Source of the DNA: Colias croceus
Taxonomy: Eukaryota; Arthropoda; Insecta; Lepidoptera; Pieridae
Direction of reading: 5' to 3'
Length of the DNA stretch: 64,000 nucleotides
NCBI RefSeq assembly: GCF_905220415.1
Contig: NC_059539.1
Coordinates: 8,742,001-8,806,000, forward strand
Every line of letters begins with the position of its first letter. The first letter of the stretch is position 1. The notes below the pieces were generated by a model, which was not told where the DNA came from, made no database searches, and was given only the letters and a program-made list of their open reading frames with translations. The position numbers were made by a program, and so were the translations under genes. Positions 21,901 through 35,300 of this stretch are shown piece by piece.

Positions 21901-24617
21901 TGTTTACGTCTTAAGTAATATATTTATTTATATATATTTATTTTTATTACCAGCATAATAATTACCATTGCTTGTGGTGGCATGTTATAACCGGGTAATG
22001 ATGCTCGCGGGCGTCCCCATGAAGAAAATCCCGATTGAGAACCTTGTAGTACTGGTTCCGGCGGAGCATTGTTGTGATGCATAGTTCCCGCAAAATTCGG
22101 CATACCCGCGAGATGCGAATTTGAATGCGATGTTAGCTGGGGCGACATTTGAGCACGAGGAGTTGCAAAATTCGAATGCGGAAGAGTCGATACTTGACTG
22201 ATATGGTTTATATTATGCATCATATTTATAGGAGCTCGAAACTGATCTACTGATGGAGGTTTTGGACTAGCTGAAGCTCGATCAATCTAAAATAAACACG
22301 TACATAATATTATGTTATTTTAACGACAAAAAAATAGATACAAGAAAAAATACAGTATCATTAGCTTCGCGTAGCTCTGGAAAATGTGAATAGATTGTGC
22401 GTAGGTGTGAAGAATAAGTATTGAAATTTTTTTGGAGAATTCGTCTAGAGTATTTTATGAATTACCTAATGCTTTCAAGAACATCAGTAACTTCAAGAGA
22501 CAGACAAAACATTTTTTTTTTCATATTTACTATTTAGAAAAGAACAACGCATATAGCCACGGAATACTATAAATAGTTATAAGTACTAGATTATAGACAA
22601 TCTTTAGACCCTGAGAAAGAACATAGGCTACTTTTTTTTGCAAAATACCACGGGCGAAGCCGGGGCGGACTGCTAGTAAATAATAATACATATTACTATA
22701 TTATCAGGTATAGAATAACTGGTAGACTTACGTTATTAGACGTAATTTAAACATTAAAAACTTTAAAAATTGTGTATATAAAACAATAACTATAAAACAT
22801 TTTAATGCAATTCAAACTATAAAACACTACATTTATTTGTCTCAGTGTCACCTTATGTCTTCGCGGTGGTGGCACAGGCGGCGTTCCTTTTGGTGGCAGA
22901 GGTGGTCTTTCATCCCTTAGCTGCGACGGTGGTAATGCCTAAAACATATGTTATTGTTGATGTAAGTGTACTTTTAATCTTTAATTGTTTTATTTCAAGT
23001 ACCTGTAAATTTTGTAAGTAGATAGTATGCGTTATTGTTTACATTAGCTTCCTAGAGTTGGCATTATTCCAATATTTTGACGGAGCTAACTTTAATTTAG
23101 GTCCACCTACTAATCACCTATTTAAACATTGGTGTCGAAAGTCTCTAAATGCATGTTGTGAGTCAGTAAATAATATAGTTTTCTTTGATTAACATATTAT
23201 AGAACCGCACTATGTCTTCTACATCTCCTATATCACAATATCTCAAAAGTATATTACTTACTAGCTTTCCGCCGGCGGCTCCGCCCGCGGTTTCAAAGAA
23301 AAACTCGCATAGTTCCCGTTCCCGTGGAATTTCCGGGATAAAACCTATCCTATATTACTCGTGGATAATGTAGCTTTCGAATGGTGAAAGAATTTTTAAA
23401 ATCGGTCCAGTAATTTATGAGCCTATTCATTACAATCAAAAAAAACAAACAAAGTTTTCCTCTTTATAATATTAGTGTAGATAGGTTTGTCTTGAAATTG
23501 AAAAATAGTACCTAGGTACTGTACCTAGTTATTATTACTTTTTTATACAAATATCACCATCAAAATAATACAAGAACTTAATCTTTGATTACAATTGTAG
23601 TAAAAATACGAAGGTCGGGTTGATGAACACTACGGGGTCAGTTATCCGTGGGTACAGTTGCCCGCGGATGAACCCGCGCGGCACAGCTAGTTTAAGCCTG
23701 TCATAGTCGATAGTAATCACCTGTCTCTGGTGGTTCCTTCGTTTGGGATGTCTATGGTACATGTCGTCGCAAGAGGCGCAGAGCGCGCGCCGGCCGCACT
23801 CCGTGCAGCGCACGCGTGCTCCGCCGCCGCCGCATAAGCCGCATGATGTGTCAGTCGGATGTCCTGTTGAAAATAGTGGGAGTTTCCATGTTGTGGGGTA
23901 TGAGAAAGATAAATTAATTCATTTAACATCTGTTTCACTGATCGATTCAGGATGCCTCGTTTCTACGCTCAAATCACATATTATGTTGATGACTGTACCA
24001 GAAGGGTCTTATAAAAAAATAATAATTTACCTATTAACTTTTATTAGACTAACAGTAGTTACCCTTAACCCTACGTACCCTCCAAAAGTTAGAATATGTC
24101 ATGTGCCTAGAGATTAATGGATGGTGGGATAGCCCACACGTTATATCAAGAAATATCGTACCTATTTAAACCAAATAAGGTCAGCATTTAAAAAAAACTG
24201 TAAGTACCACATAATAAAAAATTAAATATAAACGTTAGCCCATAACGAGTTTAAAGTGTTTTTTTTTTCAGAGTTTAGCACTGTTCCATTCCTCCAGTAT
24301 ACAAAAGTAAAAGTTGTAACTAGTTATATATTTATTTTTGAAACAGCTAGGAAACAAGAAATATTTAATAGATAGAAAAACGATCGTGAAGAGAAAACGG
24401 TGTAAGCAGCACTAGGTAAATACTCGCCTGTTGGTGGCCGGGGTGGTGGAGGAGGTGGAGGTTGTAGTTTTGCGTTTACATACTGCTCGGAGGGAAACTC
24501 CACCACTTCGTAGTCAGGTTCAGGCTTCGCAATGGGAGCTCGAAGCGATGACCGCAATCCAATTTGGGGTGTGCCTGGTATAGAGGTTTTGATATCCCGG
24601 CCACGTCCCTTCAACAT
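9929..24617 (-). CDS. LUBEL: LUBEL: HOIP/RNF31-type linear-ubiquitin RBR E3 ligase
   Basis: RBR-class E3 that forms Met1-linked (linear) ubiquitin chains; the insect counterpart of vertebrate HOIP, acting in innate immune signalling and stress responses. The model gives 2,074 aa (2,072 with the alternative C-terminal exon). Domain order: Pro-rich N-terminus; B-box-like finger (about 65-110, with CGLC, CTEC, CASC, HRHP); NPL4-type finger (about 421-445, WQCEHCTYVN and CAVC); UBA-like helices (about 788-825); a disordered 741-codon exon; RING1 from about 1710 (CELC, RCSHRCCREC); IBR (WCVECSSGF, CPEC, CSTCRKP); RING2 with catalytic Cys about 1899 in RGGCMHF; then the linear-ubiquitin-determining domain (HHPRNCLFYLRD, HYxEYL). 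The first coding ATG follows an AG, so an upstream noncoding exon is likely. Convergent with CWC25, divergent from HYDIN. Confidence 0.93.
10341..10503 (-). other. LUBEL: LUBEL alternative LDD exon B
   Basis: 163 nt encoding 54 codons after one completing base: MHYVEYLAGLARTLDPIPIM to the end GMCAE. It enters in phase 2 and leaves in phase 0, exactly like exon A just upstream, and splices to the terminal exon to give IVKEKIPLD. The acceptor is TTTTTACAG and the donor GAG then GTAAAA. If unspliced at the donor it would run on 14 codons to a stop. Confidence 0.75.
10531..10699 (-). other. LUBEL: LUBEL alternative LDD exon A
   Basis: 169 nt encoding 56 codons: NHYLEYLSRL, then DPMPILGVDDLETLVRRAAL, ending RGLIE. 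It aligns along its whole length with exon B (shared HYxEYL, DPxPI and RRxAL positions) and with the HYKEYL region of HOIP. The acceptor is GTGTTTTCAG and the donor GAG then GTGTGT. Only 27 nt separate it from exon B, too short for a normal intron. Confidence 0.75.
12745..14038 (+). mobile_element. mariner-family transposon (DD37D type), 1.29 kb
   Basis: Terminal inverted repeats start CAGGGTGGTTCTAAATTACG at 12745 and end as the near-complement at 14038, with TA on both sides (12743-12744, 14039-14040). The full length is normal for a mariner. It sits inside the piggyBac-like element, so it arrived later. Confidence 0.9.
12906..13919 (+). pseudogene. mariner transposase, inactivated
   Basis: The frames preserve a helix-turn-helix region (GISRQLVSSAIKRFYELG), the first acidic residue in FFTDE, the second in FQQDSAPSH and the third in SPDLNQMDF. 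I count 37 residues between the second and third Asp, which fits the DD37D (maT) clade. Lesions: an early stop after MSAQRGAIISLLDW, TAA at 13348-13350, TAG-TGA at 13648-13653, and a frameshift near 13730 before the EAKACATSHRSVDAMKA segment. It is not functional. Confidence 0.85.
22600..22677 (-). mobile_element. Short retroposon tail fragment
   Basis: Reverse-strand match to the ACTAGCAGTCCGCCCCGG head of the lepidopteran retroposon tail, followed by CTTCGCCCGTGG. Only about 75 bp are preserved, in a LUBEL intron. Confidence 0.6.
23260..23483 (+). mobile_element. Lepidopteran retroposon tail in LUBEL intron
   Basis: Starts ACTAGCTTTCCGCCGGCGG, contains CGCATAGTTCCCGTTCCCG and ends TATAATATTAGTGTAG. 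It is antisense to LUBEL and does not touch an exon. Confidence 0.75.
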
Positions 24618-25574
24618 CTATACATAATTCATTGTTTTTATTAGGATTTATTAACATTACACATTTATGTAGAAACATGTTTACATTTTTGTTCACAAGT
24701 GCATAATTTAACGCAATGCTAATTTCCTTTTAGGTTAGAAAAAAGAAGAAAGATCGATGTAGAGTGTAGTGTATTTGCTATAATTACTAAAATAATTTAT
24801 CGATACATTGATCATTAGATTTATATTATATAGATTTATATAAAAGGTATATAATATAACAGAACCACTTGGTTGAAATATATCTACTATAATAATTGTT
24901 GCCATTGCAAAAGTTCAAATTTTTTAAACCGTTTGTCATGAGTTCTATTTGAAATCCTTTTAATATTAGCAATACTAAGTTTACAAACTATCAATCTTGT
25001 AATTAAATTACAAAATTTTAATTTTTTTTCTCAATGTACGATTGTAGGTATTATTATTATTATAGGTATTCCGGGTGTCTTTTTATATTGTCTAGACGTT
25101 CACAAACCTAATTCCTAACTTTCATTTTCAAAATAGGAGTTATGTTTACTATAATCGGAATTAAAGTCTTTATCCAAATTATTACAAGAATCAAAATCGA
25201 TGTTATCGATGATAAGAAAGAGTCGTAAATCATAACAGTTCGAACAAACACCTCCTGTTTGGGAGGCAGGTCAAACGAATCACATAATATTATGTCGATA
25301 TTTCCCAACAAATAAACACTTATGGAATTTTTCGCACGTTTCACTTTTGAAATTGCATTCTATGAATCGGTGTTGCAAGCTTTAGCTAACTGTAATAATA
25401 GATTATTATCATTTGCAAACTAAAACGCAGCTGTGACCGGGATAAAACGGGCGTTGCCACGTCGCCGACATCTAGTCGACCCATTTATTCTACTTCTCAT
25501 ATCCCAAAATATCAAAAACATTCCCTCAATACAAGAGCCTACGTTTTCATAGCCAATAACATAAAAAAAGATTT

Positions 25575-25970
25575 CTTTATTATCCAGCTCGACGGAAACT
25601 GTTATACTTGCCTTCGACTCGTGTGGTAATAGTTTTCAGAAGACACCGATATTTTGCACTTTTCGTAAAGGAGCTCTTGTGACATAGTTTTACACACGAA
25701 TTATGCAATATTTGCACCGGGACACTGCACTCGCGAGATCGGTTGTTGCACCAAGAGCGGCGAGGGAGCACGATCACCTCTTGATCGCTAAATTTGTGCC
25801 CTATGCGGACAAAATTGAAGGAACGAACACGCGTGCTCCGCGTCTCTCCATCCTCTATTTCTGTTCGTGGCCGCGTTGCCCTGATTCTACTAAAATTAAG
25901 ACGTGTTGCTATTTCCGCACTCAACCCGATGCGCCCTCTTGGCCGCTTTAACACATCGCGAATCATTATA
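25575..25970 (-). other. Probable LUBEL 5' noncoding exon
   Basis: This 390-bp block is much richer in GC than its surroundings. It lies between the first coding exon of LUBEL and the HYDIN start, as expected for a transcription start region. On the minus strand it contains a 128-codon frame (from 25966) with no recognisable similarity and a candidate donor GAAG then GCAAGT near 25605. I read it as an untranslated first exon. A coding N-terminal extension cannot be excluded. Confidence 0.4.
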
Positions 25971-26332
25971 GTATAAAAATATTAACGAACGGCCCATAAG
26001 ATATTGTAAAACTGTGTATATTTATTATTTATTTAGCTAATGACTATATAGTGATTATAAGATTTATAAGCAATATTGTTTGGAAGCTTGCTAGGCTAGG
26101 ACTTCTTCAAATTTATTTTAGAGCTATTTGTATTCCTATAATTTTCTCGAAAAATAATATGAACAGAAGAGTGGAGGTGAAGTACAAAAATATACGGAGA
26201 CAATTCATGAGAATCATTTGAAATTTTGAACGATCGCGATGTCATAAAACACATCTATAGCAACGCGTAAATATAAACAATCAACAATTATTATTCATTG
26301 TAAGAGCTGCGAATGTATTTATTTCCTATAAT
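25971..26332. promoter_or_regulatory. Divergent LUBEL-HYDIN promoter region
   Basis: The gap between the presumed LUBEL first exon and the HYDIN ATG is about 360 bp. It must hold the HYDIN 5' UTR and probably both promoters. It is AT-rich with no clear TATA box. Assignment rests on position only. Confidence 0.4.
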
Positions 26333-29300
26333 ATGGAGTTATTGCAGAAATTTAAACAAAATGGGTTCTTTACTGCAGAGTTGTATCACTTGCTTGCTAA
26401 GAAGAAGTTGGTGGATCCATCAGAAGAGGTTTAACTTTTCTTTGACGATATAACATTCTTAATATTATTTATTGTTAAAAAGTCCTACACTACCACTTAT
26501 TAAATTTTCTTTATTCTTTCAGATTGTACCATCACAATATATAAAAGAAATGAAAATGTCAACAACAGAACGTTTACAGCAATTACTGCCTATACAAGTT
26601 GAGAATTACGTTAAATCTGGTAGCAAGAGTAACAAAGTTGTACTATCATTTTCGCCTAGAATAATTATATTTCAAAACTTTAAGCCTAATGAAAAAGTTG
26701 TGGCAAAATTTTCAGTTAAAAACATAAGCAAGGTATTGGATTTTGTTACGAAAATATCTCCACTAAACATTATATATTAATGCTTACGACATAATTTTCT
26801 TTTAGGCGCCAACATATTTGAATATGGTATACAAGGAATCTTCATATTTCTTTATCAAACCTTGTGGAGGCCAACTTCTATCGAGATTGGCTCCAGGAAT
26901 TAGTATTACGTTTGCTATAACCTTTCAGCCTGTTCAATATGAGGATTACACTCATAGAGTAACTTTCTATACTGATATTGATCAATACGTTTTACCACTA
27001 ATAGGTTAGTATTCACGTACAATCGTACATATTCAATTTAAATTTCAAATTCTTTATGAAAATTAATTTTGGAAATGCGATAAACTGCGATTAAATTGGA
27101 ACTACCTACAAAAAATAATTTTATATACCTACACGTACATTTTTTTCAGCAATGGGACCAAGGCATGTGTTTGATTTCCCCGATCGGGTAATTATCCCAA
27201 AGACACCACTCAAAATTGAAAGTTATGTTCTAATTTCTGTTCACAATATTGGCATAGTTCCTGGTGGCTTTACATTTAGTACAAGATGGTACGTAGAATA
27301 TCAATTTACTCAAGTATAGAAATTCAAAGTTATTCAATAAGGACACGTCACAACTTATTTGAGTTTTTATAATATCTACACGAGATAATGCATGCAACAA
27401 TAAATTACAGTCCATTTTCGGTGCAGCCAAAATCTGCGTACTTGAATCCTAATCAAAAAATTGACGTAAGAATTGCGTTGAAGACAATGCGCTTGGGAGA
27501 CACAAATAGCATATTGAGTGTTTTATTTGAGACAGGTATTTGAAAGGCCGTTGAACTGTAAACTGTTCTAATTGATTTTCGATGTACTTACTTACTTATT
27601 CTGATAGCATTATTTTTAACATGAAATTCATGCAATTTGTAAATCAACAGGAGAGAATTTTAAAATAGAATTATTTGGTTCAACTTATACTGTCAGCGTA
27701 GAGTTGGAAAAGCAAGTGGTGAGGTTTTTCGACACCTTCAATACACTTGTTCGGCAGCAGACATTTAAAATCACAAATAAGTCTGACCACGTTTTGACCT
27801 ACATGTGTATGAAGAATGATTGTGTTTACTATGGTAATTGTCATTTTATAATAATATAGAATATTATTAGTAGTGGTAATAACACCTCATAATATTAGTA
27901 GTATTATTTATATCAAAACAATGGCAGTGAAAAAAGCTATATTATCTAAGATTTAATAATTTTTTTCACTTATCGGAGCTTAACATTAGCCTAATTATGT
28001 ATTTTATGTTTGAACAGGACAACTGTTTTTAACCTTTCAGAAATGAATATTATTATACTCATTTATAGTTTGCATATTGACCTAAAAACTGTAATGTTGT
28101 TTCAGATTTTGAAGAAAAAGTTAAACTAGCAACTGTGTTCTATAATTTAAAAGAAAATGAATCTAATAAAACTGCAAAACTAGTTCATTATGATGTTTTA
28201 AGTAGTGATGAACATGAGAGAGTTTATACAAGGATATTTTATGATGAAATTCAAGCTTTAGTTGCTGATGAGTCTTTACAACATCAAAATATGCATTTTA
28301 CTATATCTCCTATAGTGAGTAAAAATACATTACATTATGTATTTAGAAAGGTAAAACATAAATGATACATAAATGATTATTTTATATATTATTTCTAGCA
28401 AGGCAAATTATGGCCTAAAAAAACAACAGAGTTAACTATAACATTTTCACCAAAAGAGATCGGGGAATTTAGCACAATCGCATATTTGGACATCGACGGA
28501 GTGAACGACCGTGTTCCTCTTAAAATTGTCGGAACGTCGTTACCACCTTCTATAAACCTAAATTTAGAAACACTGGACATGGATTGCGTATACATAAACA
28601 AAAAATACGACTATGAAATTGTAGCTATGAATAAAGGTGCTGAATTCTTTGAAATTGTAAATTTTTTTTTGTGATTTTTTAGTGCGAATGTGGGATGATT
28701 TCCAATAATCCTACTAATATTATAAATGCGAAAGTTTGTATGGATGTATGGATGTTTGTTACTCTTTCACGTAAAAACTACTGAACCGATTACAATGAAA
28801 TTTAGCACACATATAGAGGATAACTTGGATTAACACATAGGATAGTTTTTATCCCGGAAATCCCACGGGAACGGGAACTATGCGGGTTTTCCTTTGCAAA
28901 CGCGGGCGAAGCCGCGGGCGGAAATCTAGTTGTTTATATACCACTAGAATCCTTTTAGTTATTGTAAATTTCGTAATATGAAAGGAGATTGTCTTCATCA
29001 GTCACTATAATTATGCTTTAAATTCACATTAATATTGGATTAACCCATCATTCGGAGTTGCCCTTTTTGTACCTATTTAGTTATTTTAAGTTTTAAACTT
29101 CACTATGGGTCCATCTGTTCATGTCAAATTCAAAAGACTTATAAATTTATTTTGAACAGGTCATATCAATGGGTTAATAGTGTATAAAAATGTCCCGCCT
29201 TTATTTGGAAGTATAATCACATGCACACCTGAAATGCGTTGTTTACGTCCCGGCGAAAAAGACATTTTCGTTATTTCTTTCTGCAACTCAAATCAAGGTC

Positions 29301-32300
29301 CTTTCTTTGAGGAAATAAACTTTTCTATTCGCGACACCGACGTCGTATTAAAAGTGTATTTAAAGTAAGTATGCATTTTTAATGTTTTACCATGGTTTTA
29401 CCATTATACTTAAAAGTTTGGTTTGTGATATATTAGAGAGAAATTGTAAAATTTGTATGTTATTTCAGAGGAATTGTTATTTATCCATCACTGATGTTTA
29501 GCATACCTTGCTTAGATTTTGGGATGGTGAGCTTAGGTATGTTTTCGTTTTAAATAAAATCACGAATAAGTATTTAGTATAACTTATGGATTTGCTACTT
29601 TTAAATGGATGCAGGAATTCCAAAAACCATGGATATTGAAGTGATTAATGAATCAGTAGTCGATGTAGCTGCAAATATAAAAATATCGTCAGACGGGCCA
29701 GAAATAAGTAGCATTACATTAGAGGACTATGCTGTAGCTGACAGTCCTAAACCTATTGTACCTCAATGGCCTAGAGAGTTTAATATATCCCCGGATAAGG
29801 TTAATATAGGCCCTGAGTCGCGTGTTTCGTTGAAGGTAAACTTGCTAAAATTAAGTGCATGTATGAAAATGCAATGTAAAGTAATAGATTGTTAGCATGT
29901 GAAGCCAATGATATATTACATTTTTCAGATAACACTAACCGCAAACTTAATAAGAGCAAATCAGACATCTTTAGAATTAGAGTTAGATAAATCGGATAGC
30001 CCACCAATCGTCTTACCAATTACGTTCAACGCAATGGTACCACACATTACACCAGCACCAGATATCAACCTTAGAGCATGTTTTTTAGACTTTCCATATA
30101 AACATGAAATTGCTATATCTAGTAATAATTTCTGGGGGTACTTCACGTTAGTAGAACCAGAGGTAATTTTTTAATGAAAGCAACCTTTTTTAAATTATAT
30201 TTATCTCATCTAAAATGACCCAAATAATTGTGCTTATTCAGGAACCTTCAACTTTGGAAGTTGAAGTCGGAGTAAAAGAAGGCATCATTAAGCCTAATAG
30301 TACCTTATGTTTACCAGTGACTATAAAAACTAGTGTATTGGGAGTTCAGGAATATTCCATAAGGTAGGATTTTTTTTGTTAATGAATATAATATGCTTCT
30401 ATATGTTTGTATGTAACCGAATTTTTTAGTGACTATGGTAGTTTTCCAATTACAGGGCATAATGCGACTCAGTGGCGCACAATGCCGAATTTAAAGGGGA
30501 AAAATTAAAATTCTGTCACTGAGTTGGCATCGATTGCACGTGCATCACGCGCATTACTTTTAAGAGTGCTCGATTGTGCGAAGCGTTGCTGTAGTTGAAA
30601 CATTCAACGTTAAGCATTATGCCGCATAATGCGCTCTAGTGCTGTAATTGGAAAACTACCTATATTTTTTATATTACATAATATTTGCCCTGACTTAGTT
30701 GCCGTATATTAAAATTTTATAGGGTTCATCTGTTTGGGCTGTCAACACCTGTCGAAATTTGCCACATCAATGGATGCGGTGTAAGACCTATTGTGACCTG
30801 TTCACCCATGGCACTGCATTGGGGTCAGGTTAAATTGTTAACAAAAAGCCAGAAAATACTTACATTATGCAATGACTCCCCAGTTGTTGTTAATTTCCGA
30901 GCTTCGTTGGTTCGTACTTTGATTTTGACCATCTAAAATTTATTTGGTTCATGTTTTAAAATAATACCTATTAAGTGTTCTTCATCAGTTCGAATAAATA
31001 TAAAAACCCTTATAGAACTGCATTCTGCATTCATGCAACTCGTATATATAGTTCTGTTCTGTTCAAAGATCTGTCAATTTACTTAGTAGAACTATTAAAA
31101 AACTTACAATTATCAAAATAATTTAAGTATATATTGCTATTCTATCTCATAATTTCTTCACAATGAACAAAACATGTTTCAGTTAAATCGTGATGGTCGG
31201 TGGCAAATATCTCCTATGGAAGGTTATATTGAACCTGAATCTGAGACAGACTTGTTACTCAATCTGTACCTTATAGATGCTGATAGCTATTCTAATAAAG
31301 CGGTTATTCAATTGGAAAAAGTGAAAGATATAGTATGGATTTAATTTCCTAACATTACACTATTTTCGTCACATGTATAATTTTTTGATTCAAAATTAAC
31401 AGCATAGAATACCGCTTACTTTGTAGTTGGTGCCATTATCTGCTACAGGTGTAGGAACAAGTATATTGGTTGGGGAACTAAGAGACAAGGTAATGCTGGG
31501 CCGACACTTTACGAGAATCCCCTTGAATTGCCAAGTTATAATGGAAAACTGTGGCACCCGTATGCATGCTCTTGAGTGGAGTGAACACTATAAAGCTCCT
31601 AAAACAAAGCAACACGCTACGTAAGATATAACAAACATTGTATGGAACTATTTTATACAAAGTGAATATGCCTACACACATAAATTATGGCAATAATACA
31701 ACGTGATAAGCAAATTATTTTCAAATATTTTAACTCAATAAGAGATAATTGAGTAGGCCCACTGTACAAACGGTTTAGATATATATGTATTGAAATATTT
31801 CAATAGGTACCTACTTCTTAAAGTAAGGTATATAAGTAGTAAAAAATAACTTTTACAATTGATTATTATAGCGGATTTTTCAACTTGGATCCTAAGAACT
31901 TTAAAATGGCTGCTGGAGAAAAATTGGATTTAACAATAACAGGGTTATCACACAAAGTCGCCACCGTTAAAGAAATGTGGTATTTGGTTGGAAGTGTAGA
32001 GGGTATAAATAAAAAGGAATTACTATTGGAATGCCAGATCATTGCGGAATTTGTAGATCCAAAAATAGAAATATCCTCAAACGTACTGGAGTTTCAGTAT
32101 GATTATGGTCCATATAGTGAATTCTATAAATTAACAGGTTTGTATACTTACAGTACCTATGTAGTAAACGTGATTTCTTATATTTATAAATTACTAGCTT
32201 TCAACTCGAGGCTTCGCCCACGTAATCTCGATTTCCGGAAACGTTTCTATGTCCTTTCTCAGATCTCTTCTTAACTATCTTTACACCACCTTACATATAA

Positions 32301-35300
32301 ATGGGTTCAGTAGTTTAGTGGCGAAGAAGCGACAGACAGACAGAAAGACGGTCAGGCGTACAGTTACTTTACATTTATAATATTAGTAGAAATGTGTCTC
32401 TAAATTGTTTCTGTTTTCCAGATATTGTCACCATCAAAAATGTTTCAAAATTACCCCTGGATTTTGAAATTAGCGTCAAACCACCCTTTGCGCTTATTCA
32501 AAAGCAGGGCACTTACAAAGTTTTACCACACGAGGAAAACTTGTGTGGGTGCATATGTTACAGAGAAACAGATTTAAATGTGCCAAATATGATTACCGAA
32601 AATGGACTCCAACAATCTAAGATATTTATAGACTTTTTAACTCTTAAACCGGTGGACCCTCTACGAAATGAGCCACTACATTTCTTTCAAGATATGAATA
32701 AAATAAAATTAGCTTTTAATCTAACACATGTGATTGAAGAGCGACTGGAAGACCAAGAAGTCATGAAAATACAGATTTTATTTGACACGACCAAACATCA
32801 ATCTCTTAAATCTCGAGTGTATTGTGATTTGTTCAGAATCAAATTTAAAGGACACAAGAACAAAGTAAAAGATATTCACGTTACCAAATAACAATGCATT
32901 ATTTGAATGTTCATAGCAATAATAATTAACAGAAATCATTTAATTTTAGGATGCAATCAAATTAATAGGAAAAATAAACTTTCCAAACATGTTTGTGTTA
33001 TCGCCACGAGTTGATTTTCAGTGTGTGCTGAATGGAAGTATTGAAAGCAAAACTATAAAAATTCAAAATGCGACACCTCTTTTAGTTTGTTACAGATTTA
33101 ATTGGAAAAAGTTTAATATATCTGATACAAAAATGGTAATTAAACTTTTAGAATTATACCTAGATATTTGGTAAAGATTATAAATTGAAATTTGGTTTTC
33201 AGCCGGAAATTTCTAGACAAGATATAAGTAAAGGTCATAAGGTTTCTACAAATGAAACTGAGGCTAGTGGTAAATATTACTTATTATTGGATTAATATAT
33301 TATTACTTTATAGTATCTAAAATTACATACCTACTTGCTTATAAAACATAATTTATTTTTTTATTTCAATTAAATTTAATATCAAATTTTGCCTCGTAAT
33401 TTTTTAATAGCTAAATGTTGATACTTATACAGACATGTATGAAATACTTGCTTGTCGAACTCCAGTTGGATCTGCAGCTGATAATCCGGAGCACGAAACT
33501 ACGGTCAGGGATGTAGCATCTCCTCCTTATGAACTTGACGAGACCAGTTCAGCAAGTATTGATGACCGCAAGGAAGATTTTCAATTAAAACGATATATAA
33601 CCATGAGTAAAATTACTCCAATGATTGATGCGGATTATGAGTCAGAATTTGAATGGAGTTATAAGTTCTTTAAGAAAGATATGCGATACCATGTTGGAGC
33701 GAATGACGTTTTGCAGTTATCTCCACATCGCGGTCTTTTAAAACCGAACGAAGTACAATACGTTCAAGTAATTTTTAGACCTAAGCTAAATATGAATATT
33801 CGCGCTATCTTAGAATGTGAAGTACTTGGTGGTCCTCCGGAAACTATAGTAGTTACTGGCCAAAGCTGTGATTTGATGTACAAATTAAACTCACGCAAAA
33901 TTAATTTTAAAATAAAATCCTTTCATGAAAATGCGATAGAACAACTTATTATGTCTAATATAGCACAGCTACCTTTTGAATATAAGACTTATTTAAACGA
34001 GCCTAATTTCGAAAACGACTTGTATGGAACGATCTTAAATATCATACCAGATGAAAAAGTGTTAGAGCCGGAGGAAACCATTGATGTCAATATTGAAGTA
34101 AGACCAGGGGCTATGGGTTATTTTAACACGGAATTCATGTTAGAAATTGGACATTTGCCTCTAATACCTATTGAAGTATTTGGGTGGGGAGTGATACCAC
34201 AAGTATATATATCATTGCCAAGGCCAGAAATGTCTAAGGTAACGTAATATCTCAGATCTATCAATTAATTCTTAGATCTTCAACACTTAATTCATATTTT
34301 TTGTCTCATTTAGCTTAACCCAGAACTGGGATATAAAGCAATACCTACATTGACTGAAGAATATTTAGAAGCTATACATGAAATATTCACAAGAAGCACT
34401 TCCGAACACTTAAATTCGCCGCTAACTGAGAAATGTTTTGAAGATCCTATGTTTCAAACGGATTGGCATATTTGTTCATCTTGGGTACAAGGATGTGACA
34501 TCATTCGGTTTGTATTTCTTAACGTATCAGTATTCTCTAAATAATCATAATTATTTTTAGGACGCGTATCCATCAACGATGGATATTGAACTTGCTATTG
34601 AAAGGATGTTAGTAATCAATTATATACGATTGCGCCCAGACCTCTTAAATGTCTATTCTACTACGTCTAAAATGATACCTATACCAGGCTTTCAAACAAC
34701 ACCATACGTAATAGATTATGGAGTAGTCATAACTGGAAGCACAGTGAGTATAACATAATTTAATTTTTAGTTTTTATAGCATTCAAAGTAAATGATAAAT
34801 TTTTAAAGAATAGAAAAAATCGATCATGAGGTCATCGATCCCTCGCCATCGATTCCAATCCGTATCTTTTGGCCGTACCGTGGCACCGCACCGCCTAGAC
34901 TCTAGAGTCTCGGCCACTCGTGCTCCCGCCCGCGCCCCAGCAATCGAATTTTTTCGACTCTTTCGGTTGTTCTATTCTTTACAAATTTAGCACGGTGAGA
35001 TGTTAGTTTATGTTATTAGATTATTACTGTTTTAGTAATTATAGAGTCGGGAGAAATATATCACGTGTATATCAATATCCAATATGTTAAGTCTTTTTTA
35101 TTTGAGTACCTAATTTCAAAGTATCTTCATATAAATTATTATTATTAAAGGTGCAGTGCTGTGTTGATATAATTAATTACGGACCTATAGTAACTAAACT
35201 CCATTTCGCGAAAGGAACTCGTATTCCACAGTGGCTTGGATTAAAATTATGTGGAAAACTAAATGCGGGCGAAACAGGAAAATTAGAAGCAACATTTGCT

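Larger units (their letters stand above)
9929..24617 (-). other. LUBEL: LUBEL exon map
   Basis: Coding exons 5' to 3': 24617-24428, 23863-23721, 22938-22852, 22286-21966, 21887-21599, 21285-20860, 20731-20244, 20053-19925, 19610-19419, 19341-18985, 18904-18784, 18684-16460, 16361-16164, 16085-15858, 15765-15625, 14431-14280, 11524-11329, 11247-11105, then either 10699-10531 or 10503-10341, then 9958-9929 with the TGA. The sum is 6,225 or 6,219 nt, both divisible by three. All introns are GT-AG except the first, which needs a GC donor (CAG then GCGAGT at 24427). Exon 1's start is the least certain boundary. Confidence 0.8.
26333..34238 (+). other. HYDIN: HYDIN exons 1-21 (residues ~1-1516)
   Basis: Exons: 26333-26428, 26523-26732, 26806-27004, 27150-27288, 27411-27535, 27651-27833, 28106-28314, 28399-28636, 29160-29364, 29469-29536, 29615-29835, 29929-30162, 30242-30363, 30723-30909, 31183-31332, 31427-31620, 31872-32137, 32422-32864, 32950-33135, 33203-33269, 33433-34238. 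Exon 8 ends at a weak GTGCTG donor, chosen because it alone joins MNKG to HINGLIVYKN in frame. Exon 2 carries the family N-terminal PSQYIKEM and TTERL. Exon 21 (806 nt) is the largest. Confidence 0.85.

Noticed and set aside
25108..25344. 78-codon minus-strand hydrophobic frame between LUBEL and HYDIN
   Set aside because: No similarity, and it lies in the probable first intron of LUBEL; best read as chance.
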